This document shows, one piece after another, positions 1-8,846 of a stretch of DNA of 10,855 nucleotides. Every line of letters starts with the position of its first letter. The first letter of the stretch is position 1. The position numbers were made by a program, and so were the translations under genes. The stretch covers positions 1-10,855 of the forward strand of contig NW_014011617.1 of assembly GCF_000611645.1 (NCBI RefSeq), given 5' to 3'. The notes under the pieces are model-generated. The model worked only from the letters and a program-made list of their open reading frames with translations. It made no database searches and had not been told where the DNA came from. The DNA comes from Monoraphidium neglectum (taxonomy: Eukaryota > Chlorophyta > Chlorophyceae > Sphaeropleales > Selenastraceae).

Positions 1-1522
1 GCCGGGCGCAGCCCCTCTCGCGCCGCGCCGGGGCGGGCCGGCCGGCGCGGCGGGGACGGGGGCGGGGCTGGCGGCGGTCACGGCCCTGACCGCCGCCCAC
101 ATGCCCGCTGACGCCTCGCTTACGCCACCGCCGCCGCGGCCGTCCTCCTCCTCATCCTCGTCATCAGAACTGAACAGCGCAGGCCAAGGGGCAGCCGCCG
201 CCCGCCCGCCTGCGCATGTCGCGGGCCCGCGACCGCCTGGCGCGCCCGGCGCGGGCGGCGCACGCTCCAGGAAATCGTGATCGCCGCTGCTGCCGCCGCC
301 GCCGCCTCTGCCGGATGCGCGGCCATCGCACGGCCGCGGCGAGGGCGTCGGCTGCAGGGGCGGCGGTGCCCGCTCGCCAGTCCGCGAGGCGGCCGTTTGG
401 GGCGGCTGGCGGCTGCCCAGAGATGCGCCGGGGCTGGGCAGTGGGGTCACGCGCTGCTGCTGCTGCTGCTGCTGCTGTTGCGAGGCAGGCCTGTTGCATT
501 TGGCACCTGGTGGCTTCGGCATAGTCGCCCCAAACGCGACCCTCGGCTGCGGCGCCCCCGCCCGCCCGCAGCGGCCACCGGCCGCGCCGCCTGGCAACGG
601 ACTGATGACGGACCGCTGACCGGAAGCTCGCCGGACACAGGGCAATAATGGACTCGAGTCCCCGCTGCCGCCTGCGCCGGGCCGCGAGGTTGCGGGCTGG
701 GGGGCCCCACCCGCGCTTCCGCCTGAGAGAGGCCGCTGCTGCTGCGTCGCCTCGACCGCCTGTACACCCGTGGCCGCCGCCGCTGCCGCCGCCGCTGCCG
801 CGCGCTGCTGCGCCCCAGCCTCGCGCTGTGCTTGCTCCTGCGCCCTCGCCGCTGAAGTGTAGCCGCCACAAATCGGCAGCGGCGCCCGTGCAGCAGCTGC
901 CGCGGCCGCAGCGTCCGCCTCAAGCCGCTCTCGCACCTTCTGATCCGCAGCCGCCTGCCGCGCCGCCCGCGCCGCCTCTTGGAGCCGCTCCCGCTCCTCC
1001 CGCTCACGCGCTGCGCGCTGCTTGGCCTGCAGGGCAGCTGCCAGGTAGCTTCCCTCCATCACCACGGGCCGCTCAGCCGCGGCCGACGCGCCGCGCGGCG
1101 CCGCCGCCGCGGTTGCTGCAGCTGTCCTGTTGCCGCCGCGCTGCCGCGGGGTGGGCTGCCTGGCCCGTTGGCTGGGGCTGCCGGACCAGGCGCCGCGGGG
1201 AGAGGCGCTGCGCGGCGTGTGGCCACAGGCAGGGGGCGCGCACTGCTGGGGCTGGCTGTTCGGCGGGCCTGAAGCAGCCCCGCAGATTTCCTGGCCGGCC
1301 GAACTGTGTGCCTCTGGCCGCTCGGCTGCCAATTCATTTGCGGCCATCTCGCTGCTTGCCAGGGCGTCTTGCCAGCCTTGAACTGCGCCGCCCTCCTGGT
1401 GCCCCTGCTGCTGGTGCTGCGGCTGCGTTCCCTGGTCTTGGAGCGCCTGCTGATGTAGCGCTTGGTGTTGACCGGGTGCGTCCTCCTGGTGCCGATCGTC
1501 GGGGCGATGCCGCAAAAGCAGG

Positions 1523-1567
<45 letters not shown>

Positions 1568-1619
1568 GCCGCTGCCTGCTGCATGGCCATCTGCTGCACC
1601 GCTGCCTGCTGCATGACCA

Positions 1620-1657
<38 letters not shown>

Positions 1658-2476
1658 ACCGCTGCCCGCTGCGCTGCCAGCTGCTGCGCCGCTGCCTGCT
1701 GCACGGCCATATGCTGTGCCACCACCTCCTGCGCGGCTGGTTCCTGCTCCGCCATGCACTGGGCTGCAGCAAGCTGTGCGCAGGGAATCGTGGCCACCCA
1801 CGTCGCTCCGGCCGCTCGTCGGGGCGCCGCAGCCAGGGCCGCCTGCGGCTGATGCTGCACGGCCGCGTGCCCCCACCAATGGCCGCCATCATCCTGCCGC
1901 CGCACCGGGTCACCCGCATGTGCGCCTCCCAGGTCTGCCGCCCCCCGCTGCAATTGCATGTGCGGCCCATGGCAACAACCCTCTCCTGTGCCCGCGAAAG
2001 CCTCCAGCGCAGCCGCGGGCGCTGCCGCCGCTGCGCCGCCCGCGAGTGCGGCGGCGGACGGGGCGCACGGCGCCGGAGTGAGCGCCACGGCCGCCGCGCA
2101 GCAGTGTTGGCGGCGCGCGAGTGATAGGGAGGCTTCCAAGTCGTCCAACACGCTTGCGGCCAGCCCGGCCTGTGCGGGCGCCATATGCGGCGCCGCCGTC
2201 GAGTGCGAGGGACTCGACGAGCTGTCCCAGTCGGGCGCGCAGCCGCCTGGCATGGCGTGTTGGTTGCCCATGCAGCCGGGGCTGCCGCAGCGCGGCTGCT
2301 CCGCCGCCACGCAGCTGTGCATACGTTGCTGGGCGACACCGGCCTGGTAGCTGATGGCAGCTGCCTTGGCCGCGCCCCTGACGTTCCCCTGCATCAGCAC
2401 CTGCACCTGCTGACTTGGCTGCTGCTGCGGATGCTGCTGCTGCTGCTGCTGCTGCTGCGGCAGCGGCAGCGTCCTC

Positions 2477-2515
<39 letters not shown>

Positions 2516-4064
2516 GTGGGGGCCAGCGGCGAAACCTCCACCTGCGGACTCGAAGCTTCCAAAGCTCCCACACCAGCCAGTGTGCAGCCGGGTGAATCCA
2601 TCCGCCTTGGCGTCGCGCCGCCAGCATTGAGCGCCGCTCCTGACGCCGGCGTGAGGCGCGGCGCCGGCTCAGAGCGATGCGCCGCTGCCGACGCCGCCTC
2701 AGCGCTCGTAACAGCTGCAACAGCTGTCGTTTGGGGGGCGCTCAGGTCCTCGCCGCCGACGCCCAGAGGCTGAGATAGGGTGCGCATGTGAGCGACAACG
2801 GCCCCCAGGCCCATCGCCTCAAACTCGCCCTTTATCGCCCTCCGCAGCTGCGACAGCCGCCCCATCTCCTCCCACAAACGGTCCATGTCAGGGCGCTCCG
2901 CTTGCTGCTGCACCTGCGGCTGCGCAGGCACCCGCTCCGCAGCTGCCGCAGCCACCACCACAACTGGCGCCGCCGCTGCTGCACCAGCTGCTGCGCCGGC
3001 CACCGCCTTTGCCTTCCCACCGGCCGCGGCCTCCGCGGCGCCGCAAGACGCAAAGCTGCGTCGGGGTGTGCAGCAGCGGCTGCTATCGTGGTCGCACGTC
3101 GCGGAATTCACGGCAGGCGCGGGGGTGCTGCGCCGCAGGCTAGGGCTGGGGCACACCCCAAACTCAAAGCTTGCGGCTGAGTCGCCGATGGTGGAGTGAA
3201 AGGAGCGCGTGGCAGACAGAGCGCTGCCGCAGCCGCTGCCTCCGCGGTCCGCGCTGCCGCTGCGGCTCGCACGGCCGGCCGCGTCGTGTGCCACGCCGGG
3301 GGCGCCCGCGCTGCCGCTGCTGCTGCCGCACTCAACGCCTTGGAGCTGCCCCGCGCTGCGGCGGTTGTGATCGATGCGCAGCCCGCCGACCGCGTCCTGC
3401 GCCAGGCTGGGCGCGCCCGCGCCGCCGCTGCTGCCGCTGCAGTCCGCGCCTTGCCGCTGCCCCGCGCTGCGGCGGTCGCGGCCGCCGAGCGGCAAGTCGT
3501 CGTCACAGCTCGGGCTGCTGCTGCGGCTGGCCTGTTGTGGCCCGCCGCTGTTGCTGCGTTGCAAGGCCATTGTCAGATGGCACCCGGCTTTCGCCTGGAC
3601 AGCGGGCCACTTCCCTGCTGATAACCCGGCCAGGACGCCGCCGCCGGCGCCGCCGACGCTACTGCCACTGCTCGGCACCGGCGCCGCGAGCTGCGCCAGC
3701 AAGCCGGGCGACGGCCGCTGCGCGCCGGGCGGCCCCCGCCCTATCAAGGGCGCCGAGAGGCTGCGGCCCGCCCCCGCGTCTGAGCGCCCGCAGGGCAGCG
3801 GTAGCTCCCGCCCGTCCGGCAGGCTATCGAGCGACGCCTGCTGCGCCGCCGGCGCTGCCCTGTGGCGGTGCGCCGCACTGACGCCCCTGCGCAAGGGCTG
3901 GGCTGCGGGAGTGCAGAAGAGGTGCTCGGCGCTGGAAAACGTGCAGGTCAGCTCATGCATGCTCGGGCCGCCGCCGCCGCCGCGGCATGCAGGAGGAAGA
4001 GCGAGTGGATGGCCGAGGCTGGCGCTGACGCAGCCGTGTGGCTGCAGGTCCACGCGATCCTCCC

Positions 4065-4108
<44 letters not shown>

Positions 4109-5689
4109 TGCTTCTCTTGCTGCTGCTCATTCCGATACCTCAAGCTGACTTTGGATGCCGCTGCCTCCGGAGCCAGCAGTATCGCAGCCCGCACTTGCGG
4201 GGCAGCAGTCAAAGAGGCGCCCGGCAGCGGCCCCCGTGCTGCCGCCGCCCATCTCGACGGCGGGGCCGCAACCGCGCCGATGCCCTTAGCAGGTTCGCCG
4301 GCCCGAACATCCTTCATGCCCGCCATCGCGTCCTGTTCCTGCTGCTGCCGCTGCTGGTGCTCCTGCTGCACCTGCTGCTGCTGCTGAATCTGCTGCTGCT
4401 GCACCTGCTGCTGCTGCAGAATCTGCTGCTGCTGCACCTGCTCCTGCTGCTGCTGCTGCATCTGCATCTGCTGCATCTGCTGCATCTGCCGCGCAGCCTT
4501 CTCCATCTGCAGCCGGTCCATCATCGCCTGCAGCTGCGCCCGCCTGCCCGCCGGGCCCTCGCCCGCGCCGCCGCCGCGGGCGGCGGCAGCAGCCGCCTGC
4601 AGCTCCTGCCGCTGCAGCAGCTGGTCAAACCCCTGGTCGGCAGCTACCTTCAGCTCTTGCCAGGTCAGCGCGGCGGGCGGCGGCGAGGCACCGGGCGGCG
4701 TCCCCTGGCCTGGGGGAAGCTGCTGATCAGTGGATTCCGCCTGCTGATCGCAACGCGGCGGTGTTCGAGGGCATGCGTTCAAGGGAGGGCGAGGCTGATT
4801 GCATTGACATACATGCACATACATGCGGGCCATGCAGCACGCACAGCACTGGGGCGGAGCTTGCGACGTGCCGTCTTGGCCATGCCCAGCGCGTCGGCAA
4901 CCGAGGCGGCAGCCCGAGCACGTGCGTGAGCGCGTGCGCGCCTGGGTGTCGAGCTCGTCAGGCGCGTCGCCGCAGCTGGCGCGCTGCCGCTGCATCAAGT
5001 CGCGCAGCCCCTCCCGCCACGCGCGCCGCTGCCGCTCCTGCTCCTGCCGCCGCTCGGGGCTGCCACAGCCCCCGCCGCTGCCGGCCCGGGCCACGGACGG
5101 GGCCGGGGGCTGCGGCCGCTCTGCGCCTGTCCGCGCGCGAGGGGGGGACGGGCCATGGCAGCGGGCGCCCTTCCTTAAAATCTGCTTGGATGGGGGCAGC
5201 GGCGGCAGCTGCGGGCGCCGCATGAGGTCGTCCATTCGCTGGCGCTGCTGCTTCCGGCCCTCCAGCGCCAGCTTGGCCTGCGGGGCGAGCGGCAGGCAGC
5301 GATGTTGGGCGGCGGTAAACAAGATCGCGCGACGCAGGCCGGCGCAGGAACCGGCATCAATACATCAGAGGTATTGCCCATCCGATGAGTCTTTCGACAA
5401 AGATACGATGCAACTTGTGTGGGCAAGAGGGGCCGCGTTGTACATATGAGACTCATGATGCAGGCCGCGACCGCGCAGCTCACCTGCAGCGCCTCATCCT
5501 CGCGAGCTTTCTTGTCGAGATCCTCGTACCTCCTGCATCATAGCACATGCCGCGGAGTGATGGCCCCGACCGGTTCGAGCCCGCGAAACAGAGCGCTGCG
5601 AGGCCACCCGAGCGCAAATCAGCTCACTTCTTCCTCGCCTCCGTCTCTTTGATGTTCTGCCTCCACCTCCTCTCCTGACTGGCACGCAT
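1..5689 (-). CDS. Very large glutamine-rich low-complexity protein, function unknown (5' part; C-terminus beyond window)
   Basis: Proposed structure: exons 5689-5628, 5532-5484 and 5277 to beyond position 1. Both donors are GTGAGC, both acceptors end CAG, and the phases match (AA|G makes Lys21; the second junction is phase 0). Exon 3 has no in-frame stop over 5,277 nt, far longer than chance allows even at this GC. At least 1,796 residues result. The start ATG at 5689 has an in-frame TGA 11 codons upstream. Residues 1-57 (MRASQERRWRQNIKETEA onward, through YEDLDKKAREDEALQ) are strongly charged and look like a helix or coiled coil. Poly-Q runs lie near residues 429-441, 959-971, 978-985, 1245-1256, 1275-1288 and 1637-1645; a Met/Gln-rich stretch lies near 297-350. 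A helical-looking segment sits near 832-876, a second charged helix near 1437-1496 (with REREERERLQEAARAA) and an acidic patch near 1737-1750. I recognise no catalytic or named domain. Such composition occurs in transcription co-regulators and scaffolds, but that is only an analogy. Some exon 3 stretches could be in-frame introns (see 4710-4844). Confidence 0.72.
454..480 (-). repeat. Short CAG/CAA poly-Q tract (Gln9)
   Basis: Eight CTG triplets and one TTG on the plus strand read as nine glutamine codons in the Q-rich frame, near residues 1637-1645. The flanking sequence is Pro/Ser-rich (RVTPLPSPG). Confidence 0.88.
1525..1566 (-). repeat. Uninterrupted (CAG)14 tract, poly-Q
   Basis: Fourteen consecutive CTG triplets on the plus strand give fourteen CAG codons on the minus strand, near residues 1275-1288. 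This is the longest pure triplet run in the window. It directly abuts the 30-bp minisatellite at 1561-1620. Confidence 0.92.
1561..1710 (-). repeat. 30-bp minisatellite, three copies, split by (CAG)12
   Basis: Near-identical 30-bp units occupy 1561-1590, 1591-1620 and 1681-1710. Each has the plus-strand pattern CTGCTGC(G/A)CCGCTGCCTG followed by CTGCA(T/C)G(G/A)CCAT. Each encodes ten residues close to M(A/V)(M/V)QQAA(A/V)QQ on the minus strand. Between the second and third copies lies a pure (CTG)12 run at 1621-1656 followed by a degenerate unit, which looks like triplet expansion inside a minisatellite array. Confidence 0.85.
2434..2514 (-). repeat. Paired poly-Q tracts: (CAG)8 and a 13-Gln CAG/CAA tract
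   Basis: Plus-strand CTG runs at 2434-2457 (eight triplets) and 2476-2514 (thirteen triplets, two of them TTG) encode Gln8 and Gln13 on the minus strand. A short RTLPLP linker separates them. More glutamines follow downstream (QQQPSQQVQ). Confidence 0.9.
3253..3474 (-). repeat. Degenerate 111-bp tandem duplication (37-residue units)
   Basis: Two adjacent 37-codon units in the Q-rich frame share a pattern. Unit 1 begins at 3474 with RRSAGQRQGADCSGSSGG, then AGAPSLAQDA. Unit 2 begins at 3363 with RRSAGQLQGVECGSSSGS, then AGAPGVAHDA. The second half of each unit has diverged more than the first. The conserved frame and spacing agree with the minus-strand coding assignment. Confidence 0.8.
4066..4104 (-). 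repeat. Uninterrupted (CAG)13 tract, poly-Q
   Basis: Thirteen consecutive CTG triplets on the plus strand read as CAG in the Q-rich frame and encode Gln near residues 429-441. The tract is followed by GGG GAG GAT and preceded by an E/K/Q-rich stretch (NEQQQEKQEQ). Confidence 0.92.
4339..4500 (-). repeat. Imperfect CAG (Gln/Met/Val/Ile) repeat region
   Basis: On the minus strand CAG codons are interrupted by ATG, GTG, ATT, CTG and GAG codons, giving a Gln-rich helix with periodic hydrophobic residues (QMQQMQQMQMQ, then QQILQQQQVQQQQIQQ). The regular spacing of Met, Val and Ile suggests an amphipathic glutamine-rich helix or coiled coil rather than a pure homopolymer. Confidence 0.85.
4710..4844 (-). 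other. Possible in-frame (unrecognised) intron inside the large Q-rich exon
   Basis: On the minus strand a consensus-like donor GTGCGTGCTG starts at 4844 and a C-rich acceptor (ttcccccAG) ends at 4710. The interval is 135 nt, a multiple of three, and has no in-frame stop, so either reading keeps the frame. The peptide it would encode is Cys-rich and unlike its surroundings (CCMARMYVHVCQC), and the DNA is relatively A/T-rich with a simple repeat, both intron-like. Other nearby GT or AG sites could be used instead, so the exact boundaries are inference. Confidence 0.4.
4807..4826. repeat. Perfect 10-bp tandem duplication (acatacatgc x2)
   Basis: The decamer acatacatgc occurs twice head to tail, at 4807-4816 and 4817-4826, in a locally A/T-rich patch of the Q-rich gene. 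It lies inside the suspected intron. As coding sequence it would give the atypical MYVHVC peptide. Confidence 0.9.
5278..5483 (-). other. Intron 2 of the Q-rich gene
   Basis: The intron is 206 nt, from GTGAGCTGCG at 5483 to a pyrimidine-rich acceptor (cgctcgccccgCAG) ending at 5278, phase 0. It joins ...EDEALQ to AKLALEGRKQQ. It is visibly richer in A and T than the flanking exons, as expected for intron sequence. Confidence 0.78.
5533..5627 (-). other. Intron 1 of the Q-rich gene
   Basis: The intron is 95 nt, runs from GTGAGCT at 5627 to a CAG ending at 5533, and sits in phase 2. Removing it joins AA of exon 1 to G of exon 2, giving the continuous charged sequence EARKKRYEDLDKK. The agreement of splice sites, phase and helix-like sequence on both sides is the main evidence for the 5' end of this gene. 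Confidence 0.75.
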
Positions 5690-5999
5690 CGCGGCGTTGC
5701 AGGGCGGCCGACGCCGCAGTCAACGCCCCATTGATTGACCCTGCTGCTGGCTCAAAATGCACGTCTCTTGAAGAGGTACCTTGCCGAACTATAGAATTTT
5801 GAAATTCAGCTTCATTGTGGCCACTTGCGATGAACTTGGCATGTGCCCGAGGCAGGCAGTGGCTTCCTGCATAGAAGGAACTCGACAGCGGTCGCAGGGT
5901 GACGGCATGTCCGCGGCAAACAAAGCGCCGTGCGCTGCTTGTCAATGTACCTTTACCATCGTCACGTCTGGATCCTCCCACCATATCACGCCGGCCACA
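5690..5999. promoter_or_regulatory. Divergent intergenic region, putative bidirectional promoter and 5' leaders
   Basis: Only 310 bp separate the proposed start codons of the Q-rich gene (minus) and the omega-3 desaturase (plus). No other convincing gene lies here, so both 5' UTRs and core promoters are probably inside it. It is noticeably less GC-rich than the flanking exons. The most A/T-rich patch is at 5788-5807 (ctatagaattttgaaattc). An ACGT core (gtcacgtct) occurs near 5961. I could not fix transcription start sites. Confidence 0.55.
5794..5807. promoter_or_regulatory. 14-bp inverted repeat GAATTT-TG-AAATTC
   Basis: Two perfect 6-bp half sites, 5794-5799 and 5802-5807, are separated by TG. 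The element lies about 105 bp upstream of one divergent start codon and about 190 bp upstream of the other. It directly follows a TATA-like ctatag. The symmetry would suit a dimeric DNA-binding protein, but no known factor is assigned. Confidence 0.5.
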
Positions 6000-8639
6000 A
6001 TGCAGGCCATTCGCTGCTCCTCGCGCCCATTGGTGCACCAGCAGCGTCCGACCCTGCTTGCGGGCCTTCCCCTCCGTTCTAGGGCGTCGATCAGGCCTAA
6101 GGTGGCAGCTCTTGACCCCGTTACGATCCCCGCGGACGAGAGGGGCTTCCGCCTCAACCCGGGTGCGTTGTGGGTGGCGCTGCCATGGCCCCAGGCGAGG
6201 TATTGAGGCTCCACTGCACTCTTATCGCGCAATCCGCGTCACGTTGAACCATATTACGAGCGTATGCCTGCAGCTGCCCCGGGGTCCCGAGCGGCCGGGG
6301 CGCTGCCAGCCAGCTTCACTGCAGACCGCGGCAGCGTGTCCGCTTCCCCACCCTCTCTCCCCCCGTCCCCACCCTGGCGCACCCCAGATGGCACCCACGA
6401 CCTGTCGGCGCCGCCGCCGTTCAGCCTGACCGACATCCGCAACGCCATCCCGGCGCACTGCTGGGAGAAGAACACGTTCAAGTCGTTTGCGCACCTGGCT
6501 TTGGACGTCGGCATCGTGGCCGGCCTCGCCGCGGCCGCCTACGTCGCCAACAGCTGGTGGGCGCCCTGGTCCCCACTGGGTCTGCAGCAGCGGCGCGCAC
6601 CCCAGTCCGCAGCGCGGGCGGCGCCGGCGCGGGGCTGCGCCCCGCCCCCGCTGCACGCCACGCGCCGCGCACGCGCGAGCGCGGCAACAGGCGTCCTGTG
6701 CCGAGCAGAGGTGGCCCGCTGTTGCCCGCACACACCTCACGTGCACCACGCCGCGCCGCGCAGGTTTGTCTGGCCGCTGTACTGGCTGGCGCAGGGCACC
6801 ATGTTCTGGGCGCTCTTCGTGGTCGGCCACGACTGCGGCCACCAGTCGTTCAGCCCCAGCCGCACCCTCAACGACTTCGTGGGCAACATCGTGCACGCGA
6901 GCATCATGGTGCCCTACCACGGCTGGCGCGTCAGCCACCGCAAGCACCACGGGGTGAGCCGAGCGCGCGGCATCGGCGTGTGGAGGCTGCAACGCGCGGC
7001 AGCTCCGCGCGCGAAAACTGAAACGCGCAGCTCAGACCCGCCTGCACGCATTTCTCTGCGCCTGCCCCCTGAGCTTCCCCGCGGGCGCGTCAACCGACCC
7101 GCCGCAGAACCACGGCCACGTGGAGAACGATGAGTCTTGGTACCCGACCACCAAGTCTCTCTACGACAAGATGGACGAGTGGACCAAGCTGGGCCGCAAC
7201 TACTTCCCCACCACGTTGTTCGCCTACCCCTTTTACCTCTGGAAGCGCTCCCCTGGTGGGCGGGCGGCGGCGGACGTGCGGGAGCAGGGCGGGCGCCGCG
7301 ACGCGGAGGGGGACTCGGAGGGGCCGGGCACAGCGGGGTTGAGTGCGGCGGGGGCCGGGCGGCTGCGGTGCGGCGCGGCGGGGTGGGGCGTGGCGCGGGC
7401 GGGCGACGAGGGGGCACGAGGGTGCGGGCAGCCGTGAGCTAACAGCGCCCAGTTTGCAGCGGGGTGCGTGCGAAGCAGTGCGAAGCAGAGCCTGTGGGCC
7501 GCTGCTAGGCGGCCGCGGGCGAGCGCTGGCGCCGGCTGCGGGTGGCTGATTTCGGTGCCCTCTCGGCCTCATCTTTCGCGTCCGCAGGCAAGACCGGTTC
7601 GCACTACGACCCGTCGTGCGACCTGTTCGTGCCGTCCGAGAAGAACATGGTGCTAACCTCGGACGCGTTCCTGGTCGGCATGGCCGCGATCCTGGTGGCC
7701 GCGACTGCCAAGTTGGGCATCCTCGCGATGTTCAACCTGTACTTCGTGCCGTACTGGGTGTTTGTCATGTGGCTGGACACCGTGACGTACCTGCAGCACC
7801 ACGGCAGCAGCGACCCCGCCGAGAAGCTGCCCTGGTACAGGTGACAACTGCCGGCGCGCTGGGGGGCGGGTCAACGCGGCTGGCAGCCCAGTCGAAGCTC
7901 TCTGCTCAGCAGCAGCGCTTCTCCTTGTGGGAGGCCTGGTGGACGGCAGCTTCTCCAATCGTCCTCAATCGTGGCCTTTGTGCCCTGGTGGTGGTCTCTA
8001 GCAGTAACGCGTCCCCGCGCCGAACCGCACTCCGGGACCCTTGGCGCGCACCGATCCCCCCCCCCCCTCGCACCCGCGCCCACGGTGCACCGAAACGCCA
8101 AAACCAAACCCAGGGGCGAGGAGTGGAGCTACCTGCGCGGCGGCCTGACCTGCCTGGACCGCGACTATGGGATCTTCCACAAGGTCACCCATGACATTGG
8201 CACCCACGTCGTGCACCACCTGTTCCCCCAGATCCCCCACTACAACCTGCAGGACGCGACCGCCGCCGTCAAGCCCATCCTCGGGTGCGCGCGCGGGGCG
8301 GGGTGGCGGGTTGACTGGCGTGGGCCTCCCTCACGAGGCGGGGCGGCGCGGGTCGTCTGCGTCGCGCACGCTGTCTCCTCAGGTCACCATATTCCGGGCC
8401 GGCCGCGCTCAGCCCGCCCTCTGCCCTTGCATCGCCTCCTAAACCCCAAACCCTGACCCCTCACCCGCCCCCCCCACAGCCCCTACTACCGGGAGCCCGT
8501 CAAGTGCGCCCCCCACGGCGTGCCGCTGCACCTGCTCGAGCCCCTCAAGCGGTCGTTCGGCGAGGACCACTTTGTGGCTGACGAGGGCGACATCGTGTTC
8601 TACCAGAAGGACGAGAAGCTGGGCAAGACGGCGGCGTGA
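6000..8639 (+). CDS. FAD7: Chloroplast omega-3 fatty acid desaturase, seven exons, complete
   Basis: Membrane di-iron desaturase that adds the omega-3 double bond to 16:2 and 18:2 acyl chains of plastid lipids, with ferredoxin as electron donor in this family. Exons: 6000-6162, 6388-6556, 6764-6953, 7108-7255, 7588-7840, 8114-8284, 8480-8639. All introns are GT..AG, all phases agree, and 417 residues result. Residues 1 to about 40 ([12 protein letters not shown] onward) are Ser/Arg-rich and acid-free, as in chloroplast transit peptides. Histidine boxes: HDCGH 133-137, HRKHH 169-173, HVVHH 339-343. Family motifs include [55 protein letters not shown] and [17 protein letters not shown] and [10 protein letters not shown] point to omega-3 rather than omega-6 (FAD2/FAD6) enzymes. 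Start 6000 was chosen for its A at -3 and transit-like sequence; in-frame ATGs at 5907 and 5841 are alternatives. The gene is divergent from the Q-rich gene and convergent with VPS72. An ER-located FAD3 role is less likely given the transit peptide. Confidence 0.94.
7468..7487. repeat. 10-bp tandem duplication in desaturase intron 4
   Basis: The decamer gtgcgaagca is repeated head to tail at 7468-7477 and 7478-7487, within intron 4 (7256-7587). It looks like a simple slippage product and no function is evident. Confidence 0.85.
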
Positions 8640-8818
8640 ATTCACGCCCGGCCTGTGCTCTGAACTTTTCGCCGAGAACAGGCCCGTTGGCCCGCGCGCT
8701 CGCGGCCGCTCGGCCGGCGCGGCGCGCGGGGGCTGGGCGCGTGGTTGGGACATTTGGACGCTATTCTGGGTTTGCTGCGCTGCGCTGAGAGGTCTCTTTG
8801 GTTGGACGGTTATGGACG

Positions 8819-8846
8819 GCGCGCGGCCTCTTGTAGGGCCGCGCGC
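8819..8846 (+). repeat. GC-rich hairpin in the desaturase 3' UTR
   Basis: GCGCGCGGCC (8819-8828) and GGCCGCGCGC (8837-8846) form a perfect 10-bp stem with an 8-nt loop, TCTTGTAG. It begins 180 nt after the stop codon. All ten pairs are G-C, so the RNA structure should be very stable. A role in 3' end formation or mRNA stability is possible but is only inference. Confidence 0.7.

Noticed and set aside
648..1616. Plus-strand open frame of 322 residues rich in Pro, Ala and Arg
   Set aside because: It is opposite the continuous minus-strand frame and has no recognisable domain. At this GC content, antisense frames stay open by composition alone.
1059..2339. 426-residue minus-strand frame overlapping the Q-rich gene in another phase
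   Set aside because: It reads the same repeats as poly-Ser and poly-Arg, and ends inside the window. The row-aligned frame used for the Q-rich gene is longer, continuous and joined to in-phase upstream exons.
3862..4929. Long plus-strand open frame with poly-leucine runs
   Set aside because: It is the complement of CAG repeats in the minus-strand gene. The product is an implausible chain of Leu and His, and it crosses the spliced minus-strand coding region without its own motifs.
6222..6992. Minus-strand frame of 256 residues opposite desaturase exons
   Set aside because: It is the complement of a confidently identified desaturase gene and has no family motif.
8056..8067. C12 homopolymer
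   Set aside because: It lies in desaturase intron 5, upstream of the acceptor, and is best explained as pyrimidine-rich intron sequence. Its length may also be a sequencing uncertainty.
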